From: Acrocarpospora corrugata
GTDB taxonomy: Bacteria > Actinomycetota > Actinomycetes > Streptosporangiales > Streptosporangiaceae
Assembly (NCBI RefSeq): GCF_009687845.1
Contig: NZ_BLAD01000047.1
Coordinates: forward strand, 123,048-187,047
DNA length: 64,000 bases
Direction of reading: 5' to 3'
Position 1 is the first letter of the stretch. Every line of letters starts with the position of its first letter. Of the stretch, positions 42,709-51,493 are shown one piece after another. A program made the position numbers and the translations under genes. The notes under the pieces are model-generated. The model searched no databases and had not been told where the DNA came from. It saw nothing but the letters and a program-made list of their open reading frames with translations.

Positions 42709-43980
42709 TCAGGCGAGGGGCAGCCGCACCTGGAAGCGCCCGCCGCACGGTGAGGTGACAGCCGTCACGTCGCCGCCGGCCGCGCGGGCCAGCCGCCGGG
42801 ACAGGGCCAGGCCCAGCCCCGAGCCCGGGGCCAGGTGCGCCGCGCTGCCCCGGCGGGCCGGCTCGAAGATGACCTCTTCCTCGCCCGCCAGGACGCCCGG
42901 CGCGGCGTCGGTGATCGTGAACGTCGCGGTGGTGCCCTCGACGCCGACCGCGAGGGCGCCGCGTGAGCCGTAGGCGCGGGCGTTGCCCAGCAGCGGCGCC
43001 AGGATGCGCGCCAGCAGATCGGCCGCGCAGCTCACGCGCAGGCCCGGCGCGCAGTCATAGGTGAGAGCGACGTCGTCCTCGATTCCGTTCAGTGCGTCGG
43101 CGACCCGGCATCCGGACGAGCCCGGCGTCGTCCGGGAGAACGCCAGCAGCGTGTCGACCACCTCGGTGAGCTCGCCGGCGTGCGTGACGACCCCCTCCAG
43201 CGCCTCGCGCAGTTGCGGGGCCGGGCGGGGCCTGAGCAGGGCTATCTCGGCCTCGGCGCGGAGCCGGGCGAGCGGCGTGCGCAGTTCGTGGGCGATTTCG
43301 GCGCTGAGCAGCCGTTCGTGCCTCAGGTTGACCGCGACGCGATTGAGCAGCACGTCGAGATTGGCGGCCAGCCCGGTCAGTTCGTCACGCGCCGGTCCCC
43401 AGGAGAACCGGTGGTCCAGGTCGTGCTCGCTCCATTCCAGGGCCTGCCGGGTCATGGCGGTGACCGGGCGCAGCGCGGCCCGGACGACGTGCCGGGTCAG
43501 CGCCACCGTGAGACCCAGCACCATGACGTCCAGGACGAGTGCCGCGAGCAGCCCGATCCGCCCGCTGTCCCGGTACGGGCGCAGCGAGACGCCGACCACG
43601 ACCGACCCACCCTGCGGGGCGGGCACCGCGAGCAGCCGGACGCCGCCCACGTCGCGACCGGCCGGGCGGGCGCTCCCCCGGAGCGACGCGGCGGCGCGCG
43701 CCACGTCGGCGGGCGCGCGCGGCTGAGCCAGCACCCGTCCGGCCCCGTCGAACACCCATGCGTTGTCGTCGATCATCTGGTCCAGCGGCGGGTCCTCGAC
43801 GGCCAGGCCCAGCGGGATGAGCTCCAGGGTGGTCATCGCGGCCTCGGCACGGGACCGGAGCACGAGATCGGCGTCGTGGTCGAGGCCGCGGGACAGCACG
43901 ATCCAGAGGCCCGCCGTCAGCAGGAGCAGGGCCGCGGCCACGGAGGCGGTCGTGACGACGATCAGACGGCGGCGGATCAC
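42709..43980 (-). CDS. Sensor histidine kinase (HisKA class)
   Basis: A 423-residue membrane kinase. Two helices (about 7-30 and 143-163) flank an extracytoplasmic sensor. A HAMP domain precedes the HisKA helix LLSAEIAHELRTPLARLRAE with phosphoacceptor H231. The ATPase domain has a degenerate N-box (LAPLLGNARAYG) and the G2 box PGSGLGLALSRR; the G1 region reads TITDAAPGVLAGEE. The GTG at 43980 overlaps the stop of the response-regulator sequence (GTGA). Its natural partner is broken (5' truncated and frameshifted), so the kinase is probably orphaned. The signal cannot be told. Confidence 0.87.
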   Translation of the reverse strand: MIRRRLIVVTTASVAAALLLLTAGLWIVLSRGLDHDADLVLRSRAEAAMTTLELIPLGLAVEDPPLDQMIDDNAWVFDGAGRVLAQPRAPADVARAAASLRGSARPAGRDVGGVRLLAVPAPQGGSVVVGVSLRPYRDSGRIGLLAALVLDVMVLGLTVALTRHVVRAALRPVTAMTRQALEWSEHDLDHRFSWGPARDELTGLAANLDVLLNRVAVNLRHERLLSAEIAHELRTPLARLRAEAEIALLRPRPAPQLREALEGVVTHAGELTEVVDTLLAFSRTTPGSSGCRVADALNGIEDDVALTYDCAPGLRVSCAADLLARILAPLLGNARAYGSRGALAVGVEGTTATFTITDAAPGVLAGEEEVIFEPARRGSAAHLAPGSGLGLALSRRLARAAGGDVTAVTSPCGGRFQVRLPLA

Positions 43981-44494
43981 GAGAGCCGGTATCCGACTCC
44001 GCGCGCGGCGGTGATGGTGGCCGGCGTCCCGAGTCGCGCCAGTTTGCGCGCAGGCGGGTGACGCACGAGTCGAGCGTGTTGTCATGCACGATGGCGCCGT
44101 CCGGCCACGCGGCGGTGATCAGCGCCCGGCGGCGGACGACCTCGCCGGGACGGGCCGGCAGAGGTGCGAGCAGCCGGAACTCGATGGGGGTGAGCCGGAT
44201 GGTCCGCTCTCCTTCGGAGACGGCGTGGCGGGCGGGGTCGAGCCGGAGCCCCGCCGGGGCCGCGGGCGGGATGGCCCGCCTGGCGAGGGCGTGCAGGCGG
44301 ACGATGAGTTCGGCGAACGCGAAGGGCTTGACCAGGTAGTCGTCCGCTCCGGCGCGGAAGCCGGACAGCAGATCGTGCAGGCCGTCGCGCGCGGTGAGCA
44401 GGAGGATCGGGGCCTGCACGCGGCGCTCCCGCAGGGCCAGCACCACGTCACGTCCATCGGCGTCCGGCAGGCCGATCGCCACGCTGGTAGACAT
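43977..44494 (-). pseudogene. OmpR-type response regulator, 5' truncated and frameshifted
   Basis: The sequence starts at SVAIGLPDADGRDVVLALRERRV, the middle of a receiver domain; the first 40-45 residues with the acidic pocket are missing, and the phosphoacceptor position ahead of GLPD is alanine-isoleucine instead of Asp-x. An in-frame stop lies just before the ATG at 44494. The receiver end (DDYLVKPF) and DNA-binding domain (IRLTPIEFRLL, HDNTLDSCVTRLRA) follow. At about 44042 one base seems lost: the next frame gives KLARLGTPATITAARGVGYRLS, the correct tail, with a stop that overlaps the kinase start. Both defects together make it non-functional. Confidence 0.8.
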
Positions 44495-44503
44495 GCGGCG
44501 ACG

Positions 44504-45184
44504 CTAGCGAGCGGCGGATGAGCGTCCCGCCAACGCCCGGTTAGCTGTCGCGCCGAGCACCAGCGCGATCGCCGCCGGGGCGGCGATCAGTGACCCCACG
44601 GTGTCGGTCGGGTAGTGAACGCCCAGGTAGATCCGGGCGAACATCTGCGCGACGACGACCAGGGCGCCGATCACGACGGCGTACGGGCGGCGGATCAGCA
44701 GCGCGACGGCGATCATGATCGACAGGGTCAGGCAGACGTGGCCGCTCGGGAAGCTGGTGTCGCCGAGCTGGCTGATCAGCGCCCGCGCGGCCGGGGGCCG
44801 GGGACGGGTGACGAGGATCTTCAGCAGCATGCCGGCTCCCCAGCCCGCGAGGATGACCGCCAGGCTCCGCCAGGCCGCGGCGGCCCGGCCGGTCAGAGCC
44901 AGCGTCACGACCAGCACGAAGACGATGATCACGCCGGCGAGGGTGCTGAAGCCGATGTCGAGCACCCGAGCCGCCACCGTCAGCCACGGCGTCCTGACCG
45001 ACTGGATCGCCCGGCCGGCCGCGGCGTCCCGCGCCGTCCATTCCGGCGAGCGGGAGGCGAACCCCAGCAGCGTCACGAAGGCCAGCGAGGCGAGGCCCAC
45101 CAGCAGCCTGACCTGCATTTTCGGACGCGGCGGATCCAGCTCTCGGTCTGGCCGGCCGTTGGTCACGCGTAGTCCCCGAGTCAC
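44504..45184 (-). CDS. PAP2-family membrane phosphatase
   Basis: A 226-residue lipid or undecaprenyl phosphatase-like membrane protein with about five to six helices. The three-part active site is complete: KILVTRPRPPAAR, SFPSGHV and RIYLGVHYPTD. It dephosphorylates membrane lipid phosphates such as undecaprenyl pyrophosphate or phosphatidate on the outer face. The start is uncertain: GTG 45184 and GTG 45166 precede a charged cytoplasmic segment, and neither has a clear ribosome-binding site. It ends 10 bp before the truncated response regulator. Confidence 0.87.
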   Translation of the reverse strand: MTRGLRVTNGRPDRELDPPRPKMQVRLLVGLASLAFVTLLGFASRSPEWTARDAAAGRAIQSVRTPWLTVAARVLDIGFSTLAGVIIVFVLVVTLALTGRAAAAWRSLAVILAGWGAGMLLKILVTRPRPPAARALISQLGDTSFPSGHVCLTLSIMIAVALLIRRPYAVVIGALVVVAQMFARIYLGVHYPTDTVGSLIAAPAAIALVLGATANRALAGRSSAAR

Positions 45185-45317
45185 AGGGCCACCGTAGGAA
45201 CGGCCTGGTCAGCGCCCGCTGAACGAATGGTTAACGCAGCGTTCACTTTCAGTCCGGCAAGCCCAAGGTGGCCGATCAGCCGGAGGTTAGCGGGGCGGTT
45301 ACCTGTGAGCTGCGACG

Positions 45318-46418
45318 ATGCGGGGCATGAAAGCTGAGGGGACGCCGCTCCGGCGCAGGGCGCTGACGGCGATCGTGGCCGTGACCGCGCTGGCGGTGGC
45401 GCTGTTCGCGGCTCCGCTGGCGCTGTCGGTGAATCAGCTCTACCACGACGAGACAGTGGCGGCTCTGCAGCGCGACGCCGTGTGGATCGCCGCGGCGATC
45501 CCGGACGACGTGGGCAGCGACCCGAGCCTGCCGCTGGTGCTGCCGCGTGACATCTCCTCTGATCTGACCGTCGGCGTCTACACGGTCGACGGGCGGCGGC
45601 TGTTCGGGTCGGGGCCCGGCGTCTCGGCCTTCGCCGCGAGCAGCCGGGACGGGCGCACCCACCAGGCCGTCGAGGACGCCTTCCTCGTCGTGACCGCGCC
45701 GATCCCCTCCGACGAGGGGATATCCCTCACGGTCCGGGTGGCCACGCCGTACGACTCGGTGGCGGACGCGGTGCACCGGGCGTGGCTGCTGATGGCCGTG
45801 CTCGGGGTGATCGCGCTCGGGCTGGCGGCGGCGATGGCGATCTACCTGTCCCGCCGGCTGGCCATCCCGCTGGAGCGCCTGACGAGCGCCGCGCAGCAGC
45901 TCGGCGACGGCGACTTCACGGTCCGCGCCCCGCGTTCCGGGCTGCGTGAGGCCGACCAGGCCGGGCTGGCGCTGGAGGCGACCGCCCGCCGGCTGGGCGA
46001 CGTGCTGGCCCGCGAGCGGGCCTTCAGCGCCGATGTGTCGCACCAGCTCCGCACCGGGCTGACCGGCCTGCTGCTGGGCCTGGAGTCGGCGCTCACCTGC
46101 CCGGCCGCCGATCGGGCCGACGCCATCAGGAACGCGCTGACGCGGGGCGAGCGGCTGCGGACGATCATCGAGGATCTGGTCACCCTCAGCCGCGACAGCC
46201 GTACCGGCGGGGATCCGCTCGACGTGCCGGCCCTGACGGCGGAGGTACACGAGGACTGGCACGGCCTGCTGGCGGAGCGGGGCCGCCGCCTGACGGTCAG
46301 GGTCGAGCCCGACCTGCCCGCGCTGACGGCGTCGCTGGCGGCGGTCCGGCAGATCCTCCTGGTGCTGATGGACAATGCGATGCGGCACGGCGCCGGCGAG
46401 GTGGTGCTCACCGTCCGA
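45318..46418 (+). pseudogene. Sensor histidine kinase, 3' end deleted
   Basis: About 367 residues of a HisKA kinase: a first membrane helix (ALTAIVAVTALAVALFAAPLAL), extracellular sensor, second helix (LLMAVLGVIALGLAAAMAI), HAMP, the DHp motif AFSADVSHQLRTGLTGLLLG, and the ATPase N-box (ILLVLMDNAMRHG). After EVVLTVRP at 46415-46421 the kinase sequence stops and the complementary strand of a response regulator begins. The G1, G2 and G boxes for ATP binding are gone. The reading frame stays open for 430 more codons, but only as antisense of other genes. Confidence 0.8.
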
Positions 46419-46865
46419 CCCGTCCAGGAAGGCCCGGCGGGCGGGCAGGTCCAGTCGCACGGCGCCCGCCGTCAGCAGCCGTTCCTGCGGCAGTACGGCC
46501 TGGCGGCGCAGGTGCGCCCGCAGCCGCGCCATCAGCTCGGCCAGCCGGAACGGTTTCGTCAGGTAGTCGTCCGCGCCCGCGTCGAGGGCGACCACCACGT
46601 CGAGTTCCTCGGTCCGCGCGGTGAGTACGACGATCACCGCCTCCGGGACCGTCAGGCGGAGCTTGCGGCAGACCACCACGCCGTCCAGGTCGGGCAGGCC
46701 GAGATCCAGCAGGACGAGGTCGGGCGGGTTGGCCTGGGCGCTCTCCATCGCCGCGCGCCCGTTGACGGCGAGCGTCGGCGCGTATCCGTTGACGTTCAGC
46801 GCCTCGGTCAGCTCGGCGCCGATCACCACGTCGTCCTCCACGACCAGCACGTTCGCAGCAGCCAT
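46419..46865 (-). pseudogene. OmpR-type response regulator, DNA-binding domain deleted
   Basis: About 149 residues: a complete receiver (VLVVEDD acidic pocket, phosphoacceptor D54 in LVLLDLGLPDLDG, conserved Lys in YLTKPF) and the start of the winged-helix domain (TAGAVRLDLPARRAFLDG). There, at 46419, the regulator ends and antisense sequence of the kinase begins. ATG 46865 is the family start. The receiver could still fold and be phosphorylated, but without the DNA-binding domain it cannot act as a transcription factor. Confidence 0.8.
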
Positions 46866-46897
46866 GCCCCCGATCGTAGGTCGTCGGCCGCCCCGCA

Positions 46898-47815
46898 TCA
46901 GGACGGCCTGCCGTGCGCCGGGGCCGTCACCTCCGCTGCCGCCTGCCGGAGCGCGTGCCGGCAGGCCCTGATGGCGGGGTGCCGGCCGCGGCCCCGCCGG
47001 ACCGCCGTGAAGACGCGGCGGGCGCGCTGGCCCGGCGGGAGTCGCCGCAGGGCGACGGTCGGGGGCTGCCCGATCCAGACCAGGTCGGGGAGGAGGGCGA
47101 CGGCGTGGCCCTGTTCGACCAGGCGGCGGTGGATCAGGAGGTCGGTGGTCTCGAAGCGTACGTCGGGTTCGAAGCCGGCGTTGCGGCACAGGGTCATGGC
47201 CCAGTGGCGGGCGAAGGTGCCCTCGGGTTCCATCGCCCAGGGATGGGCGGCGAGTGAGCTCAGCGGCACCGTGGCGGGGGCCGGTTCGGGGAGGGCGAGG
47301 TGGAGTGGGTCGTCGAGCAGGTCCTCCTGTTCCAGTTCGGCGGGGCGGGGGTTGGGGTTGCCCGGGTATTCCTCGGCGATGACCAGGTCGAAGTCGCGGG
47401 CCTGCAGGGCGGGGAGAGCGGTTTCTGGGGGCATCTGGGTGACGTGCAGGCGAAGGCCGGGGTGCAGGTCGCGCAGGAGGCTCAGCGCGCCGGGCACCAG
47501 GGCGAGGGCCGCGGTCTGGAACGAGGCGATGCGCAGTGTTCCGGTCAGGTCGGTCAGCGATGCGGCGATGTCGGCCTGGGCGCGTTCCAGGCGTTCCAGC
47601 ACCGCCTCGGTGTGGGCGACGAGGATCTCGGCCTGCTCGGTCAGCCGTACCCGGCGGCCGATCGGCTCCAGCAGGCGGACTCCTACCTCCGTCTCCAGCT
47701 GGGAGAGCTGCTGGGAGACCGAGGACGGGCTGTAGGAGAGGGCGGCGGCGACGGCGGCCAGGGTGCCGCGGTGTTTGAGTTCACGTAGCAGGCGGAGTCG
47801 GTGCAGGTCGAACAT
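46898..47815 (-). CDS. LysR-family transcriptional regulator
   Basis: A 305-residue regulator. HTH: FDLHRLRLLRELKHRGTLAAVAAALSYSPSSVSQQLSQLETEVG. The substrate-binding domain follows (TLRIASFQTAALALVPGALSLL, FDLVIAEEYPG, GHAVALLPDL). It diverges from the fused lyase-amidase gene with about 70-100 bp between the starts. A GAAT-N13-ATTC inverted repeat in that gap includes a T-N11-A pattern. It probably activates the downstream pathway in response to its substrate. Confidence 0.9.
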   Translation of the reverse strand: MFDLHRLRLLRELKHRGTLAAVAAALSYSPSSVSQQLSQLETEVGVRLLEPIGRRVRLTEQAEILVAHTEAVLERLERAQADIAASLTDLTGTLRIASFQTAALALVPGALSLLRDLHPGLRLHVTQMPPETALPALQARDFDLVIAEEYPGNPNPRPAELEQEDLLDDPLHLALPEPAPATVPLSSLAAHPWAMEPEGTFARHWAMTLCRNAGFEPDVRFETTDLLIHRRLVEQGHAVALLPDLVWIGQPPTVALRRLPPGQRARRVFTAVRRGRGRHPAIRACRHALRQAAAEVTAPAHGRPS

Positions 47816-47913
47816 GGCGGGCCTTTATTGGTTGGGTTCTCTGATGAATATAGGTCGGAAACATTCGCTGGAGCGATGGGAGGTGGGTGCCGCAGGCTGG
47901 CGGTGTGCCTGAA

Positions 47914-50214
47914 ATGTGGTTCGCGCGGCCTGCCGCCAGGGCCTGGACCTGCGCTCCCGTCCCCGCCGGGGCGCGGGAGTTCCACGCCTCCCTGCCCGGA
48001 TACGCTCCCACTCCGCTGATCGAACTTCCCCGGCTCGCCGCCGAGCTCGGGGTGGGGCGGGTCTTCGTCAAGGACGAGTCGTCGCGGCTGGGGCTGCCCG
48101 CGTTCAAGGCGCTGGGGTCGTCGTGGGCGGTGCACCGCGCCCTCGCCGAGCGCTCGCCGGCGGATGCTCTCACGCTGGTGGCCGCCACCGACGGCAACCA
48201 TGGGCGTGCCGTCGCCCATCTGGCGCGCCTGCTTGGCCTGCGTGCGCGTATCTTCGTGCCGCGTGGTGTGCATCCGGACGCGGTGGCGGCCATCGCGGCC
48301 GAGCAGGCGGAGGTCGTCAGGGTCGCGGGGTCGTATGACGACGCCGTGCGCGAGGCGGCGGCCGTGCCGGACGCGATCCTGATCCAGGACACGGCCTGGC
48401 CGGGCTATGAGCGGATTCCCGGCTGGATCGTCGAGGGGTATTCTACTCTTTGCGCAGAAATCGACGAGCGGCTGTCGCCTGATCTGGTGGTCATCCCGGT
48501 GGGTGTGGGATCGCTGGCGCAGGCCGTCGTCGCTCATTACCGCAGCCGGCCGGCCGGGCGAGCCCCGGCGCTGCTGGCGGTGGAGTCCACGGCCGCCGCC
48601 TGCGTCATGGAAAGCCTCGTCGCCGGTGAGGTGGTCAGTGTGGCCACCGGGGAGACCGTCATGGCCGGTCTGAACTGCGGTACCCCGTCCAGCATCGCCT
48701 GGCCGTACCTGCGGGACGGGCTGGACGCCGCCGTGACCGTCGCCGACGCCGACGCCGTCCGCGCGGCGGGTGATCTCGCCGCTCTCGGTGTCTCCGCCGG
48801 TCCCTGTGGGGCGGCGTCGCTCGCCGGGGTCCGCGCGGCGCTCACCGGGGACGGCGCGGGCCAGCGCCGCGCGGCGCTGGGCCTCGGTCCGGGGTCGACG
48901 GTGGTACTGCTGAGCACCGAGGGCAGCGCCGCCAACCCGACTCCTGGGGGACATGTCATGACAAGTCCGGACACGATCACTGTGAACGGTGAACGCCTGT
49001 GGCGGTCTTTGATGGATCTCGCCGAGGTCGGCGCGTACGACGACGAGCGCAGCGGCCTGCGCGGTGTCAACCGCCTCGCCCTCACCGACGCGGACGCCGA
49101 GGGGCGCCGCCTGGTCATCCGGTGGATGGAAGAGGCGGGGCTGGCCGTCCGGGTCGACCGGATGGGCAATATATACGGCCGCCGCGAAGGCTCTGATCCG
49201 GCTGCCGCGCCGGTGCTCACCGGGTCGCATCTCGACAGTGTCGCCACGGCGGGCGCCTTCGACGGCTGTCTCGGCGTGCTGGGCGGGATCGAGGTGGTGC
49301 GGACGCTGGACGAGCGCGGCATCACCACCCGGCGTCCCATCGAGGTCGGCGTCTTCACCGAGGAGGAGGGCGTGCGCTTCGGCACCGACATGCTCGGCAG
49401 CGCGGTCGCCGCCGGACGCCTCACCCAGGAGTACGCGCACGCGCTCACCGACCGAGCGGGGTCCACCCTCGGCGGCGAACTCACCCGTACCGGCTTCGAC
49501 GGGACCGCCGACGTCCTGCTCGGCCCGCCGCACGCCTACGTCGAGTGCCACATCGAGCAGGGTCCTGTCCTGGCCGAGCACGGCGTCGAGATCGGCGTCG
49601 TCACCGGCGTCCAGGGCATCTCCTGGCAGGAGATCACCATCCACGGCCGCGCCGCGCACGCCGGGACCACCCCCACCCACCTGCGCGCCGACGCGGGCCT
49701 GGCTGCGGCCCAGATCATCGTGCGGCTTCGGGCCATGGTCGACTCCGGCGAGTACGGCGACCTGCGCGCCACGGTCGGCCACCTCGCCGTGCACCCGGAC
49801 CTGACCAACATCGTCCCGGCCCGCGCGAGGCTCACCGTCGACCTGCGCAACCCCGACGATGCCCAGATGGCCCGCGCCGAGGAAGCCCTCGCCGCCTTCC
49901 TGCGCAGCCTGGAAGGCATCCAGTTCACCACCCGCCGCATGGCCAGGACTGGATATGTCCCCTTCGACGAGGACGTGCGGAAGACCATCGCGCAGGCGGC
50001 CGACGACCACGGCCTGGCGCACATCTCGCTGCTCTCCGGCGCCGGGCACGACGCCCAGGAGATCGCCGCGCTCTCCCCCACCGCGATGATTTTCGTACGC
50101 GGCGAGTACGACGGCATCAGCCACAACCCCCGCGAATACTCCACTCCCGAGGCGTGCGCGCACGGCGTCGACGTCCTCGCCACCACCCTGCTCCGCCTCG
50201 CGAACCGGGACTGA
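47914..50214 (+). CDS. Fused PLP ammonia-lyase and M20 N-carbamoyl-amino-acid amidase
   Basis: One open frame of 766 residues joins two enzymes. Residues 1-345 are a fold-type II PLP enzyme like diaminopropionate ammonia-lyase/threonine dehydratase: PGYAPTPLIELPRLA, PLP lysine in SRLGLPAFKALGSSW, AATDGNHGRAVAHLARLLG, VVIPVGVGSLAQAV, LLSTEGSA. The second part (from 48958; MTSPDTITVNGERLW) is an M20 amidase of the hydantoin-utilisation C/allantoate-amidohydrolase type: GSHLDSVATAGAFDG, TEEEGVRFG, HIEQGPVLAEHG, HAGTTPTHLRADA. No stop separates them; a GGGGGAC precedes the internal ATG 48958, so separate translation is also possible. The 5' start may be GTG 47887. A lost stop codon is the simplest origin. 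Confidence 0.8.
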   Translation: MWFARPAARAWTCAPVPAGAREFHASLPGYAPTPLIELPRLAAELGVGRVFVKDESSRLGLPAFKALGSSWAVHRALAERSPADALTLVAATDGNHGRAVAHLARLLGLRARIFVPRGVHPDAVAAIAAEQAEVVRVAGSYDDAVREAAAVPDAILIQDTAWPGYERIPGWIVEGYSTLCAEIDERLSPDLVVIPVGVGSLAQAVVAHYRSRPAGRAPALLAVESTAAACVMESLVAGEVVSVATGETVMAGLNCGTPSSIAWPYLRDGLDAAVTVADADAVRAAGDLAALGVSAGPCGAASLAGVRAALTGDGAGQRRAALGLGPGSTVVLLSTEGSAANPTPGGHVMTSPDTITVNGERLWRSLMDLAEVGAYDDERSGLRGVNRLALTDADAEGRRLVIRWMEEAGLAVRVDRMGNIYGRREGSDPAAAPVLTGSHLDSVATAGAFDGCLGVLGGIEVVRTLDERGITTRRPIEVGVFTEEEGVRFGTDMLGSAVAAGRLTQEYAHALTDRAGSTLGGELTRTGFDGTADVLLGPPHAYVECHIEQGPVLAEHGVEIGVVTGVQGISWQEITIHGRAAHAGTTPTHLRADAGLAAAQIIVRLRAMVDSGEYGDLRATVGHLAVHPDLTNIVPARARLTVDLRNPDDAQMARAEEALAAFLRSLEGIQFTTRRMARTGYVPFDEDVRKTIAQAADDHGLAHISLLSGAGHDAQEIAALSPTAMIFVRGEYDGISHNPREYSTPEACAHGVDVLATTLLRLANRD

Positions 50215-50217
50215 TCC

Positions 50218-51354
50218 ATGCGCACAGATCCCGCCGCCCTCCTCGCCCGGCTCATCGCCATCGACTCCGTCAACCCCGAGCTGTCGCCCGGCAGCAGGGG
50301 CGAGACCGGTATCGCCGACTTCTGCGGCGACTGGCTGGCCTCCCGCGGCTTCGAGGTGCACCGCCTGGAGCGACGCCCCGGCCGCCCTTCGCTGGTCGCG
50401 ATCGCCCGGGGCACCGGCGGCGGCCGCTCGCTGATGCTCAACGGGCATCTCGACACCGTCGGCCTGACCGGCTACGACGGCGACCCCCTGGAACCGCGGA
50501 TCCACGACGGCAAGATGTTCGGGCGCGGTTCCTTCGACATGAAGAGCGGCCTCGCGGCCATGATGACCGCCGCCGTACGCGCCCGGGGACGCCTCCGGGG
50601 GGACGTCATCCTGGCCTGCGTCGCCGACGAGGAGCACGGCAGCCTCGGCACCGAGGAGGTGCTCGGCTCCTTCACCGCCGACGCGGCGATCGTGACCGAG
50701 CCGAGCCATCTCGAAGTGACCCTCGCGCACAAGGGCTTCGCCTGGTTCGACGTGGAGATCGAAGGCCGGGCGGCGCACGGCTCCCGTCCAGAACTGGGCG
50801 TCGACGCCATCGCCAAGGCCGGTCACTTCCTCGTCGCCCTGGAGGAGCTGGGGCGGGAACTCGCCCGGGGGCCGGCGCATCCGCTGCTGGGGACGGGGAC
50901 GGTGCACGCGTCGGTCATCCGGGGCGGGGAGGAGCCGTCCACCTACCCGGCGCACTGCCACGTCACGCTGGAGCGCCGCACCGTACCCGGCGAAGACGCC
51001 GACACCGTGGAACGGGAACTGACCGCGATCCTTGATCGCCTGGCCGCGACGGTCACGGACTTCCGCTACCAATTGTCCCGGGGCCTGCACCGCGAGCCCT
51101 TCGCAGCCGACCCGGAGGCCGAGATCGTACGCACCCTCACCCGCCACGCGGCGAGAGCCCTCGGCCACCCACCCACCGTCCGGGCCGAACCGTTCTGGAC
51201 CGACTGCGCGCTGCTGGACAGGGCGGGCATTCCCTGCCTGCTCTTCGGCGTCGACGGCGGGGGCGCCCACGCGGCCACCGAATGGGTCGGCCTCGCCTCC
51301 CTGCACCGGACGGCCGACATCCTCACCGACACCGTCACCGACTTCTGCTCCTGA
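50218..51354 (+). CDS. M20-family deacylase (ArgE/DapE-like)
   Basis: A 378-residue zinc amidohydrolase that removes an N-acyl group from an amino acid. Metal ligands and catalytic residues lie in LNGHLDTVG, RGSFDMKSG (bridging Asp), ADEEHGSLGTEE (catalytic Glu), VTEPSHLEV, and a C-terminal GGAHAATEWV. The lid domain spans about residues 175-290 (RAAHGSRPELGVDA). It starts 3 bp after the fused gene's stop and must be co-transcribed, so ammonia-lyase, N-carbamoylase and deacylase likely form one amino-acid-derivative pathway under LysR control. Confidence 0.9.
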   Translation: MRTDPAALLARLIAIDSVNPELSPGSRGETGIADFCGDWLASRGFEVHRLERRPGRPSLVAIARGTGGGRSLMLNGHLDTVGLTGYDGDPLEPRIHDGKMFGRGSFDMKSGLAAMMTAAVRARGRLRGDVILACVADEEHGSLGTEEVLGSFTADAAIVTEPSHLEVTLAHKGFAWFDVEIEGRAAHGSRPELGVDAIAKAGHFLVALEELGRELARGPAHPLLGTGTVHASVIRGGEEPSTYPAHCHVTLERRTVPGEDADTVERELTAILDRLAATVTDFRYQLSRGLHREPFAADPEAEIVRTLTRHAARALGHPPTVRAEPFWTDCALLDRAGIPCLLFGVDGGGAHAATEWVGLASLHRTADILTDTVTDFCS

Positions 51355-51441
51355 CCGCGAATGCCGCGCGACCCTCCTGGCCTCGAAGTCCATGTCGCCA
51401 CCGCCAGGCATGGCCGGCGCCGTCCACGATGGTGACACAAC

Positions 51442-51474
51442 TTGCGCGACACGCACATATTGCGTGTGACGCAA
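51442..51474. promoter_or_regulatory. Long TetR operator-like inverted repeat
   Basis: TTGCGCGACACGCA (51442-51455) and TGCGTGTGACGCAA (51461-51474) are inverted copies with 12 of 14 positions paired across a 5-bp spacer. The repeat lies 20 bp before the TetR start, at its probable promoter. Confidence 0.7.
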
Positions 51475-51493
51475 TTTCAGGTAGGGTCGTCCC

